Below are positions 1-6,245 of a stretch of 21,103 nt of DNA, piece by piece. Where the stretch lies: assembly GCA_015655535.1 (NCBI GenBank), contig JAATEW010000227.1, positions 1-21,103 on the forward strand, in the 5' to 3' direction. The notes under the pieces are model-generated. The model saw nothing but the letters and a program-made list of their open reading frames with translations. It had not been told where the DNA came from and ran no database searches. Both the position numbers and the translations under genes were made by a program. This stretch comes from Hyphomicrobiales bacterium. Lineage in GTDB: Bacteria; Pseudomonadota; Alphaproteobacteria; Rhizobiales; Beijerinckiaceae. Every line of letters begins with the position of its first letter. Position 1 is the stretch's first letter.

Positions 1-719
1 CGGTCGAGGATTCCATGTCCATGGTGCATGCCTCGCGCGGCAAGCTTCCGCCGGTCTCCGAATATTTGCGCTCGGAGCCGGCGATCGTCGCGGGCATGGC
101 CGCCGCGACGCTCCCGCAAAGCAAAGTCGCCTGGATGGATCTCGTCGAAGATTACGATCGCATCCGCGACATGATCGAGTCCATCTTTCCGGACTTCGAG
201 GATTATAACGAACGCATCCGCAAGCCCGGCGGCTTCCGCCTGCCACTGCCGCCGGCGGAGCGCGTCTGGAAGACCGCGTCCGGCAAGGCCGAGTTCATTC
301 CTTTTGAAGGCTTGAACGAAGATCCAGAGGTTTCGAACGGCGCTGTGCTGCGCCTGACGACGATCCGCAGCCACGATCAATATAATACGACGATCTATGG
401 GCTCGACGATCGCTATCGCGGCGTATTCGGGCGGCGCGATGTCGTCTTCATGAACCAGGGCGATCTGACGGCGCGCGGCCTCAAACACGGCGATACGATC
501 AATGTCGAAAGCGCTTTGCCCTCGGGTGAAACATTGCGTCTCGATGGCTTCGTCGCCATTGCCTATGACATCGCCCAAGGCTCCGTGGCCGCCTATTATC
601 CCGAGGCCAATGGCCTCGTGCCGCTCTCCTGTCACGACGCGCAAAGCGGCACGCCGTCCTATAAATCCGTGCCGGTGCGGATTACGCGGCAGGAGGAAGA
701 GACCCCAATGGCCGGTTGA
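1..719 (+). CDS. FdhF/YdeP-like molybdopterin oxidoreductase, C-terminal part
   Basis: The reading frame is open from the left edge (codons in phase with position 3), so the gene starts outside the window and only about 238 C-terminal residues are visible. The first visible residues, VEDSMSMVHASRGKLPP, and the later GKAEF segment resemble the end of the catalytic domain of formate-dehydrogenase-H-like (FdhF/YdeP) molybdoenzymes. The last 120 residues look like the molybdopterin-dinucleotide-binding beta-barrel: LRLTTIRSHDQYNTTIYGL, then FMNQGDLTARGLKHGD. Such enzymes oxidise formate or a related small substrate with a bis-MGD cofactor, usually in the cytoplasm. The active-site Cys/Sec region lies outside the window, so the substrate cannot be assigned. 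It converges on the Ro gene. Confidence 0.8.
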   Translation, partial: VEDSMSMVHASRGKLPPVSEYLRSEPAIVAGMAAATLPQSKVAWMDLVEDYDRIRDMIESIFPDFEDYNERIRKPGGFRLPLPPAERVWKTASGKAEFIPFEGLNEDPEVSNGAVLRLTTIRSHDQYNTTIYGLDDRYRGVFGRRDVVFMNQGDLTARGLKHGDTINVESALPSGETLRLDGFVAIAYDIAQGSVAAYYPEANGLVPLSCHDAQSGTPSYKSVPVRITRQEEETPMAG

Positions 720-774
720 CGCCTGCAAAAGGCCAGATAGACAAATTTTTACGCGATAGATTCGCAAGTTGCTC

Positions 775-802
775 GCCCGGGCGCTTTCAGTTGCGTCCGG
801 GC
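775..802. terminator. Hairpin between convergent genes, probable terminator
   Basis: GCCCGGGCGC and GCGTCCGGGC form a 10-bp stem with one G-U pair and an 8-base loop. It lies between the stop of the molybdoenzyme gene and the stop of the convergent Ro gene. The T-tract is poor on both strands, with only an interrupted AAATCTTGTCTTT on the plus side, so the terminator role is inferred mainly from position. Confidence 0.45.
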
Positions 803-827
803 AAATCTTGTCTTTATGGAAGAGCGG

Positions 828-2153
828 TTAGCGCATGGTCTCTTCCGCGGCCGCGATCCAGGCGATCGCAGCCTCGGAGAAACCATTCACCCGCGTCCAG
901 GCGCCGTTGCCGACGCCGTTCTGGTAGGACGCGACATTCACCATCGTGCCCTGCCCCTTCGGCTCAGGGACCGCGTCATGGCTCTGCTCGTCGGTGAAGA
1001 CGATCAGGCGCGTGCCCTTCTCGTCGATCTCCGACACCGCCTTGCCGAGATAGGTCCCGCCATGCGGCTGGCTCGCCACGATCGCGTCGCGCAGCGCAAA
1101 GCCGCGCCGCGGCGGGACTTTCACCAGCGTGTTGGAGAAGGTGAAAATCTCCACCTTCTCGCAGACCTCGCGTGCCAGGATCGCAAGACCGCAGGCCGCC
1201 TCAAGCCTCGTCATCTCGGACTGGGCCGAAAGCGGGTAGATCATCGATCCCGACACATCGATCAAAAGCCTTGTGCAGCCGGCAAGCCGCGCATAGCCCT
1301 TGATTGACTTCAACATCGCGGATTCGAGTTCGGGCTCGAAATCCGACGCATAACGCGCCGCCGTGATGAAGCGGTAAGGCAAGATGCGATCGACACGCAT
1401 GGTCTCTATCGCGCCGACGATCACCTCGCGCGGCACGTCCGCCTTTTGCATCAAGCGCAAGTTACGCAAGAGCGCCAGGCCGCCAAGCCGCTTCTCGGCG
1501 ATCAGCCGCTCGAAGGTTTCGCGCTTGTTGCCGCCACCCGAGAGTGAGACTTCCCACGTATGGGGTGAAGGCAATGTGCCATCGACGAGCTGCTTCCAGA
1601 CCGCTTCCTGCTCGGCATCCTTCGGCTTGGCATGGACCAGGAACAAAACGTCCTTGATCCGCACCGCGCCTTCGCGATCATATTTCGCGAGCTGATAGGC
1701 ATCGAACTTCGTCAAAGCCTGCGCCAGGCCCTTCTTGATCTGCGCCGAGATCGGGTAACGCTTTCTCTGCTGCATTGGGCCGAGCGCATCGGCCCAATAG
1801 ATCGCGAGAAGCTCGGTCATCTCATCCGGACGCTGGATCACCCGGGCAAGCGTGTCAGACACGAGAACCCGATGCGTTTCATGCCGCGCCATTTCGCGCA
1901 GCACGAGCAGCGGTGCATGGCGTAGCTTCATGGCCTCGCGCGCATTGATGGCGAGCGCGGCGACGCGATCCGGCGCGACCAGAGGCACGAGCGTCTTGAT
2001 ACGGCCGGCGATCGCCACGCCATCCTCATAGAACTGGTCCTCCCAAAGGAGGCAGTTCATGAGCGCACGCTTTAATTCGTCTTCCGGCGCAAACGCCTTG
2101 GCCTTCGCGCCTTCATGCGTGAAGACACGCAAAAGCTTGTTGATCTTACTCAT
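828..2153 (-). CDS. rsr: Bacterial Ro60 (Rsr-like) TROVE-domain RNA-binding protein
   Basis: A 441-residue protein. Residues about 1-290 form an alpha-helical TROVE ring, with signature stretches such as LKRALMNCLLWEDQFYEDG and ARYASDFEPELESAMLKS. Residues about 293-440 form a von Willebrand A domain with an intact MIDAS: DVSGS at 299-303, T367 in GGTYLG and D388 in VFTDEQ. Ro proteins are rings that bind Y RNAs on the outer surface and hold 3' ends of misfolded RNAs in the cavity; in bacteria they tether Y RNA to exonucleases such as PNPase. The start is fixed by a strong Shine-Dalgarno (AAAGGAGG) five bases upstream. The region immediately upstream carries the Y RNA-like array, which supports the assignment. 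No RtcA/RtcB or nuclease gene is adjacent. Confidence 0.93.
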   Translation of the reverse strand: MSKINKLLRVFTHEGAKAKAFAPEDELKRALMNCLLWEDQFYEDGVAIAGRIKTLVPLVAPDRVAALAINAREAMKLRHAPLLVLREMARHETHRVLVSDTLARVIQRPDEMTELLAIYWADALGPMQQRKRYPISAQIKKGLAQALTKFDAYQLAKYDREGAVRIKDVLFLVHAKPKDAEQEAVWKQLVDGTLPSPHTWEVSLSGGGNKRETFERLIAEKRLGGLALLRNLRLMQKADVPREVIVGAIETMRVDRILPYRFITAARYASDFEPELESAMLKSIKGYARLAGCTRLLIDVSGSMIYPLSAQSEMTRLEAACGLAILAREVCEKVEIFTFSNTLVKVPPRRGFALRDAIVASQPHGGTYLGKAVSEIDEKGTRLIVFTDEQSHDAVPEPKGQGTMVNVASYQNGVGNGAWTRVNGFSEAAIAWIAAAEETMR

Positions 2154-2183
2154 CCATACCTCCTTTCTTCAGTCCAAGTTCAA

Positions 2184-2291
2184 CTTTGCCGGGGAACAAT
2201 CATCGTCTGAGACGGTGCTTTCGCACCCGTGGCGCGCGAGTAAACTCCGCCTCCCACGACCCGAAGAAACAGACGATTTCACCTGGCAAAG
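2184..2291 (-). ncRNA. Y RNA-like element 1 (nearest the Ro gene)
   Basis: Read on the minus strand, 5' CTTTGCC pairs with 3' GGCAAAG and the inner 5' ATCGTCTG pairs with CAGACGAT. These two perfect helices flank an internal loop, AGGTGAA opposite GATTGTTCCCC. The same loop recurs in the other elements and matches the layout of the Ro-binding region of Y RNAs. The inner part has a GGTGC-GAAA-GCACC hairpin (2214-2227) and a reduced stem region, but no clear T-loop or D-arm, so this is a compact element of about 108 nt. Its 3' end lies about 20 nt upstream of the Ro gene's Shine-Dalgarno, so it may be part of the Ro mRNA leader. Its ends are inferred from base pairing. Confidence 0.82.
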
Positions 2292-2450
2292 ATACACGAT
2301 CCGGGAATAAGCGATGCTGTGACGCCGGAATGCGCTCTCGCGCATTTCGGCTGGTGCTCGACCACGAGCTCAGGCTAAGCCTGCGGGATTCGAACCCGCC
2401 CTCCCGTTTCGCAGACGATGTAACAGACATCTTCACCACGGACCGTGATC
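2292..2450 (-). ncRNA. Y RNA-like element 2 with permuted tRNA-like module
   Basis: The outer helix joins CACGGTCC to GGATCGTG. The internal loop has GTGGTGAA opposite GCTTATTCCC, and the inner helix pairs GATGTCTGT with ACAGCATC (one bulged T). Inside, in minus-strand order, come a T-arm GCGGG-TTCGAAT-CCCGC (2383-2399), a short stem AGGC-TTA-GCCT (2372-2382), a D-arm-like GCTC-GTGGTC-GAGC (2356-2369) and a hairpin ATGCGC-GAGA-GCGCAT (2330-2345). The T-arm precedes the D-arm, which is the reverse of a tRNA. It abuts element 1 directly, so the two may be cut from one transcript. Confidence 0.83.
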
Positions 2451-2484
2451 CGGCACACCGCGGCTGAGACCGCGGCGAATAAAT

Positions 2485-2627
2485 GGCGGGGAACAATCGA
2501 GACTGTACTGCCCTTTCGGGCTTCGCACGCTCTACCAACTGAGCTACGAACGGGCTTGCGCCCGCCCGGAAGGATTCGAACCTCCGACCACACGATTAGC
2601 GAAGTAACAGTTCTCTTCACCACCGCC
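2485..2627 (-). ncRNA. Y RNA-like element 3 with the clearest tRNA-like module
   Basis: The outer helix is GGCGG with CCGCC. The internal loop is TGGTGAA opposite GATTGTTCC, and the inner helix is GAGAACTGT with ACAGTCTC (one bulged A). The module contains a T-arm GGAGG-TTCGAAT-CCTTC (2569-2585), an 8-bp acceptor-like stem GGGCGGGC/GCCCGTTC closed by a GCAA tetraloop (2548-2567), and a consensus tRNA D-arm within GTAGCTCAGTTGGTAGAGC (arm 2529-2544). A GCCC-GAAA-GGGC hairpin follows (2510-2521). There is no anticodon arm; the Ro-binding stem takes its place. This matches the known tRNA mimicry of bacterial YrlA-type Y RNAs. Spacer hairpins lie on both sides (2458-2475 and 2633-2650). Confidence 0.87.
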
Positions 2628-2661
2628 TTGCCCGCCGCATCACTGCGGCGAACAAAGAGTC

Positions 2662-2835
2662 GCTGGGGAACAGACGATCTCGGCTTTCTGCAATCAATAC
2701 GCAGAGTCTTTCTTTCGATAGATGCGCAACCCGCGACGCACCGGCCTTGCGGGGCCGATTCCACGGTACGATGATCGCAGGCGGGAGTCGAACCCGCGGT
2801 ACCCATGCGAAGTATCCGAAATCTTCACCTCCAGC
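2662..2835 (-). ncRNA. Y RNA-like element 4, T-arm retained, D-arm reduced
   Basis: The outer helix is GCTGG with CCAGC. The internal loop is AGGTGAA opposite GTCTGTTCC, and the inner helix GATTTCGG/CCGAGATC has 8 bp with one G-U. The module has a perfect T-arm GCGGG-TTCGACT-CCCGC (2781-2797), a short stem TGCGA-TCA-TCGTA with a triloop (2767-2779), and only a weak D-like stem CCG-TGGAAT-CGG (2755-2766). Roughly 60 nt of further sequence follows before the 3' strand of the inner helix, making this the longest element. The outer architecture is clear; the interior is less certain. Confidence 0.78.
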
Positions 2836-2878
2836 TTTCATGACACCGCAAGCAAGAGCCCATGCGATGCGGCGAAAC

Positions 2879-2961
2879 CTCTCCGGAGGAACCAGCGAAC
2901 TTCGATGGCCTTGCGGCCTTCGGTTCAAGCGAAGTAACGAAGTCCATCACCACCCGAAAAG
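2879..2961 (-). ncRNA. Y RNA-like element 5, short form without tRNA-like module
   Basis: The outer helix CTTTTCGG/CCGGAGAG has 8 bp with two G-U pairs. The internal loop is GTGGTGA opposite GCTGGTTCCT, and the inner helix GGACTTCG/CGAAGTTC has 8 bp with one G-U. The loop contains a GGCC-GCAA-GGCC hairpin (2907-2918). At about 83 nt it is the smallest element and has no T-arm or D-arm. The 3' loop strand departs from the TTGTTCCCC seen in elements 1 and 3, so confidence is lower. All five elements share a (T)TACTTCG-like string just after the 5' inner helix (TTACTTCG here). Confidence 0.65.
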
Positions 2962-3106
2962 GAGAGCCGCGGAACACGGCAAACCAAATTCAAAAACCAA
3001 ACTTTTGATAACGATCACGTTCATTCCTTTGGACCTATACAATCCAAGCGGTCGTGATCTGATGCGAACCCTTCAAGGTTCGCCCTGCCATCGGTATCCG
3101 GCTCTC
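2962..3106 (-). ncRNA. Possible sixth structured element upstream of the Y RNA array
   Basis: On the minus strand GAGAGCC (3100-3106) can pair with GGCTCTC (2962-2968), and further in GGCA can pair with TGCC. The 3' strand contains GTGTTCCGC, reminiscent of the 3' Ro-loop strand. The interior holds a perfect hairpin GCGAACC-TTGAAG-GGTTCGC (3064-3083). The conserved 5' strand GGTGAA is missing and the inner helix is only 4 bp, so this may be an eroded Y RNA, another structured RNA, or chance. It abuts element 5 exactly. Confidence 0.22.
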
Positions 3107-3131
3107 GCCTTCGTTCCCTCCGACAGGCCCC

Positions 3132-3198
3132 GCGCTTCTGGCGCACGCGTTTCCGCGCGAGCCCGGGATCCGGGTCTCCCGTTTCCGGCTTTCGCCGG
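3132..3198 (-). other. Cluster of short GC hairpins, unexplained structured stretch
   Basis: Within about 70 bases the minus strand has CCGGC-GAAA-GCCGG (3185-3198), CGCG-GAAA-CGCG (3146-3157) and GCGC-CAGAA-GCGC (3132-3144). Two of them carry a GNRA tetraloop. No convincing protein is encoded on either strand. It sits between the terminator at 3221-3260 and the possible sixth RNA element. Confidence 0.4.
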
Positions 3199-3220
3199 AC
3201 GACCGCCACGAGGCGATTTT

Positions 3221-3260
3221 GAAAATAAAAAACCCTCCGGAGCGGCGTGCTCGGGAGGGT
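3221..3260 (-). terminator. Rho-independent terminator, minus strand
   Basis: On the minus strand ACCCTCC (3254-3260) pairs with GGAGGGT (3232-3238). The stem is extended by a GAG/CTC pairing after one mismatch, with a 7-base loop. It is followed directly by TTTTTTATTTTC. This is a textbook intrinsic terminator. It ends a transcript that starts further right on the minus strand and separates it from the Y RNA array. Confidence 0.85.
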
Positions 3261-3288
3261 CCGTTGGAACGGATTGTCTCGATTTCGA

Positions 3289-3411
3289 CTATACGAAATC
3301 ACCCTCATGAGCTGCGCGCAAACCATCGCACGGCGCTTTGCTAAGCGACCAGCTAATGGTGAATTCATATTGGCGGTTCATCGCAACACTCATGATCGAA
3401 ACTGGGCTCAT
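3289..3411 (-). CDS. Possible 40-residue peptide in a small transcription unit
   Basis: The frame MSPVSIMSVAMNRQYEF... ending in AAHEGDFV lies between a good promoter and a terminator. No family is recognised. No convincing ribosome binding site precedes any of its three ATG codons. Just after the stop, ATTTCG-TATAGT-CGAAAT and TCCGTT-CC-AACGGA hairpins precede the terminator. The transcript could equally be a non-coding small RNA or an attenuated leader. The open frame may be chance. Confidence 0.2.
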   Translation of the reverse strand: MSPVSIMSVAMNRQYEFTISWSLSKAPCDGLRAAHEGDFV

Positions 3412-3426
3412 TCCCAGCAGGCGCGC

Positions 3427-3455
3427 TCTATACGCGCGGCGATTTTCAAAGTCAA
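3427..3455 (-). promoter_or_regulatory. Sigma-70-type promoter of a small minus-strand unit
   Basis: TTGACT (3450-3455), a 17-base spacer and TATAGA (3427-3432) on the minus strand. With the terminator at 3221-3260 it predicts a transcript of about 190-200 nt. No protein-coding gene lies immediately upstream on this strand. Confidence 0.6.
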
Positions 3456-3719
3456 CAGCGTTTGAAGCAAAATCCGCAAAAGCCATGTTGCGTCTCGCAG
3501 CAGTTGCACTTGCATCGCCTGACTATGCGCCTGTCGATTTCATGCGCTCGCGGTGCCCAAGCGCCTTGAATGCATCGGACATCCGCTTCCCTCTTTAGGC
3601 ATAGGTCTCCTTGAAAATTGAGGGCATATGCCGCTATCTATGCCGGGCCTGATCTTTCCACGGCACATGCTGTCCTATATAAACAACAGCATAACATAAC
3701 AGACACGGGGAAACTCCTT

Positions 3720-4706
3720 ATGACGGCTCAAAAATATAGGAAGGCGTGCTGGATTACGGCTGCCTTCATCGCAACCGGCATCATCATGTCGAACGCGTCG
3801 GCGCAATCTGCTCCAGACACAGTGACTGTGCCGGGTGCGCGCGCCTTTCCCGAAAGCATCACATCTACGTCGGATGGCACGCTCTATGTCGGCAGTCTCG
3901 CCAGCGGTGGTATCATGCGCGTTCCACCGGGTGCCACAGAGGCGCAGGCCTGGATCGCGCCCGGCGCCTTCGGCACGCGCTCGACCTTCGGCCTGCTCGC
4001 GGATGAAAAGACCGGCACGCTTTGGGTCTGCTCGAACGACGCATCCGCGATAGGCGTTGCGGGGCCGGGAGATGTCAAAGGCAGCTTCCTGAAGGGTTTC
4101 GATCTCAAAACCGGAGAAGGCCGCGTCAGCGTCGCCTTCCCGGACGGACCGGCGCTCTGCAACGACATCGCCATGGGTGCCGACGGATCGGCCTATGTCA
4201 CCAACAGCCTCGCACCGGAGATTCTACGCTTGCGGCCCGGAGCCGATAAATTCGAAGTCTGGCTGACAGATCCGCTCTTCACGCCGCCAGAGAAAGGCGC
4301 CGGCCTCGACGGCATCGCCTTTAGCTACGACGGCGCGCTTTATGTCGATACCTATAACAAGGCGCAATTCTTTCGCGTCGATGTCCATGACGGCGTGCCC
4401 GGCAAGGTGACGGAACTCAAGCCGTCTCGCCGGCTGGTCCTCGCCGATGCCCTGCGTCCTTTGAGCGACGGCACGCTCCTGCTGATCGAAGGCGGCGGCA
4501 GCCTCGATCATGTCACGATCGATGGCGACACGCCGAAGATCGAAACGCTCAAAGACGGGCTTTTGACACCAACCGGCACGACCGTCTCCGGCGCAAAGGC
4601 CTGGATCGCCGAAGGCCAGCTCCCGGTGCTCTTTGACGCAGAGAAGAAAGGCGACGGCGCGAAGCTGCCCTTCCGTCTCTATGCCGTGCCCTTGCCGAAG
4701 CCGTGA
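3720..4706 (+). CDS. Secreted SMP-30/gluconolactonase-like beta-propeller protein
   Basis: A 328-residue protein with a clear signal peptide: basic start MTAQKYRK, hydrophobic stretch ITAAFIATGIIM, and probable cleavage after NASA before QSAPD. The mature part has repeated propeller blade motifs (DGTLYVGSLASGGIMRVPPG, DGSAYVTNSLAPEILRL, DGALYVDTYNKAQFFRV), as in SMP-30/NHL-like sugar lactonases. The start at 3720 is chosen because it begins the signal peptide; the frame is open further upstream, but that would place the signal inside the protein. Its reaction is unknown; periplasmic lactone or ester hydrolysis is a family-based guess. A decayed copy of its 3' end lies at 6246-6375, beyond the formate dehydrogenase gene. 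Confidence 0.78.
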   Translation: MTAQKYRKACWITAAFIATGIIMSNASAQSAPDTVTVPGARAFPESITSTSDGTLYVGSLASGGIMRVPPGATEAQAWIAPGAFGTRSTFGLLADEKTGTLWVCSNDASAIGVAGPGDVKGSFLKGFDLKTGEGRVSVAFPDGPALCNDIAMGADGSAYVTNSLAPEILRLRPGADKFEVWLTDPLFTPPEKGAGLDGIAFSYDGALYVDTYNKAQFFRVDVHDGVPGKVTELKPSRRLVLADALRPLSDGTLLLIEGGGSLDHVTIDGDTPKIETLKDGLLTPTGTTVSGAKAWIAEGQLPVLFDAEKKGDGAKLPFRLYAVPLPKP

Positions 4707-4782
4707 CATGGCAAAGGCCGGAAAAGCCCATGCTTCCCGGCCTTCGCATAAAGCGACATGCGTTCGGGGCTCTCTCGGCGCC

Positions 4783-5988
4783 TCAACCCGCCTTCTTGAA
4801 CTTCGCGGCTTCTTCGGAACCGCCTGTCGCGTCGCCGGCGCTATAGGAATGCGCGCCGGTTCCGGCGAGCTTGCCGCCCTCGACGATCAGATATTCGTCA
4901 CGGATCGAACGTCCCTCGAAAAAGCACTCCAGAATTTCCCGCGTGCCCGCGGCGTAACGCGCTTGAGCTGAGAGCGAGGTCCCGGAGATATGCGGCGTCA
5001 TGCCATGATGCGGCATGGTCCGCCAGGGATGATCCTTCGGCGCCGGCTGCGGGAACCAGACATCGCCCGCATAGCCCGCGAGCTGGCCGCTTTCGAGCGC
5101 GCGGACGACCGCATCGCGATCGCAGATTTTGCCGCGCGCCGTGTTCACGAGATAGGCGCCGCGTTTCATCTTCGATAGCAACGCGTTATTGAAGAGATGC
5201 TCGGTTTCAGGGTGCAGCGGCGCGTTGATCGTCACCACGTCGCAGACTTTCACCATGTCTTCGACATTCGGATGCCAGGTGAGATCGAGCTCTTTCTCGA
5301 TGGCTTCCGGCAGACGATGACGATCATAATAATGCAGATGCATGTCGAAGGGTTTAAGGCGCCGCAGCACGGCGAGGCCGATCCGGCCCGCCGCCACCGT
5401 GCCGACATGCATGCCTTCGACATCGTAGGAGCGGCTGACGCAATCGGCGATGTTCCAGCCGCCCTTCACCACCCATTCGTAGGAAGGGATGTAATTGCGC
5501 ACGAGGCCGAGGATCATCATGACGACGTGTTCGGCGACGCTGATCGAATTGCAAAAGGTGACTTCAGCCACCGTCATGCCGCGGTCGATCGCCGCCTGCA
5601 GATCCACATGATCGGAGCCTATGCCGGCTGTCAGCGCGAGCTTGAGGTTCTTCGCTTTGGCGATGCGTTCGGCCGTGAGATAGGCTGGCCAGAAGGGCTG
5701 CGAGATGACCACGTCCGCGTCCACAAGCTCGCGCTCGAAGACAGAATCGGGGCCGTCTTTGTCAGAGGTCACAACAAAGATGTGGCCTTGAGATTCGAGA
5801 TATTTTCGAAGACCGAGTTCGCCTGAAACGCTGCCAAGCAAGGTGCCCGGCACGAAATCGATCGCTTTCGGCGTCGGCAAGGTCTGGCCGCCCGGATAAT
5901 GATCTATTTTCGGAAGATCATCCCGCGCGTAGGATTTCGGATATCCATCGATTGGATCATCGTAGAGAACGCAAACGACTTTTGCCAT
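4783..5988 (-). CDS. fdh: NAD-dependent formate dehydrogenase
   Basis: At 401 residues it has the same length and numbering as the cofactor-free formate dehydrogenase of Pseudomonas sp. 101 plus its initiator Met. It oxidises formate to CO2 with NAD+ in the cytoplasm. The Rossmann motif is VGTVAAGRIG (195-204), followed by the NAD-selecting D222 and R223. Catalytic residues are in place: N147 in FCNSISVAEH, R285 in NTARGK, Q314 in FPQPAP and H333 in TPHISG. The C-terminal GTGAHSY and GGSEEAAKFKKA segments are typical. A strong AAGGAG precedes the start. In methylotrophs this enzyme supplies NADH from formate; alone it does not prove methylotrophy. Confidence 0.97.
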   Translation of the reverse strand: MAKVVCVLYDDPIDGYPKSYARDDLPKIDHYPGGQTLPTPKAIDFVPGTLLGSVSGELGLRKYLESQGHIFVVTSDKDGPDSVFERELVDADVVISQPFWPAYLTAERIAKAKNLKLALTAGIGSDHVDLQAAIDRGMTVAEVTFCNSISVAEHVVMMILGLVRNYIPSYEWVVKGGWNIADCVSRSYDVEGMHVGTVAAGRIGLAVLRRLKPFDMHLHYYDRHRLPEAIEKELDLTWHPNVEDMVKVCDVVTINAPLHPETEHLFNNALLSKMKRGAYLVNTARGKICDRDAVVRALESGQLAGYAGDVWFPQPAPKDHPWRTMPHHGMTPHISGTSLSAQARYAAGTREILECFFEGRSIRDEYLIVEGGKLAGTGAHSYSAGDATGGSEEAAKFKKAG

Positions 5989-6097
5989 TTTGATGTCTCC
6001 TTCGTTACACTCCCAAAATTCCTTCCTATTCCAGCAAGAGCTCAGCTTTGCCTGAGGCTTTTCTTGATTTTGTAGATCGTCTTTCTAACGACGCGTT

Positions 6098-6116
6098 AGC
6101 ATGGTCTCGCCATGCT
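6098..6116. other. Inverted repeat upstream of formate dehydrogenase
   Basis: AGCATGG-TCTCG-CCATGCT is a perfect 7-bp inverted repeat with a 5-base loop, followed on the plus strand by TTCTTTT. It lies about 110 bases upstream of the fdh start. It could be a weak plus-strand terminator or an operator. The rest of 5989-6245 shows no gene. Confidence 0.3.
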
Positions 6117-6245
6117 TTCTTTTGTGACGAACGGCAGGGTCAAAGCCACGTTGTGCTATATCGCGCCGTGCAAGACTGACGCGATTGCGCAACGAAATCC
6201 AATGAAAAGCTCGGATGAACCGATAAGCACTCTCGATCATGCCGC

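Noticed and set aside
816..1307. Plus-strand open frame of 163 codons opposite the Ro gene.
   Set aside because: It is the antisense shadow of the von Willebrand A domain and has no recognisable motif.
2356..2797. Several tRNA genes on the minus strand, suggested by T-loops (TTCGAAT, TTCGACT) and a consensus D-arm.
   Set aside because: The T-arm precedes the D-arm, the acceptor-like stem is closed by a small loop, and there is no anticodon arm or free acceptor end. The permuted module of Y RNAs explains it better than real or broken tRNAs.
2184..2961. A CRISPR-like array, because similar blocks recur about every 110-170 bases.
   Set aside because: The recurring units are long, differ in sequence, conserve pairing rather than identity, and there is no constant spacer length or nearby Cas gene.
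2200..3368. Overlapping open frames of 80-190 codons on both strands across the Y RNA region.
   Set aside because: They have no recognised domain, lack ribosome binding sites, and cut across the paired helices of the RNA elements; composition-driven open frames are common in such GC-rich DNA.
4711..4756. Rho-independent terminator between the SMP-30-like gene and fdh (AAGGCCGG/CCGGCCTT).
   Set aside because: The 8-bp stem is real, but no T-tract follows on either strand, so I do not list it as a terminator feature.
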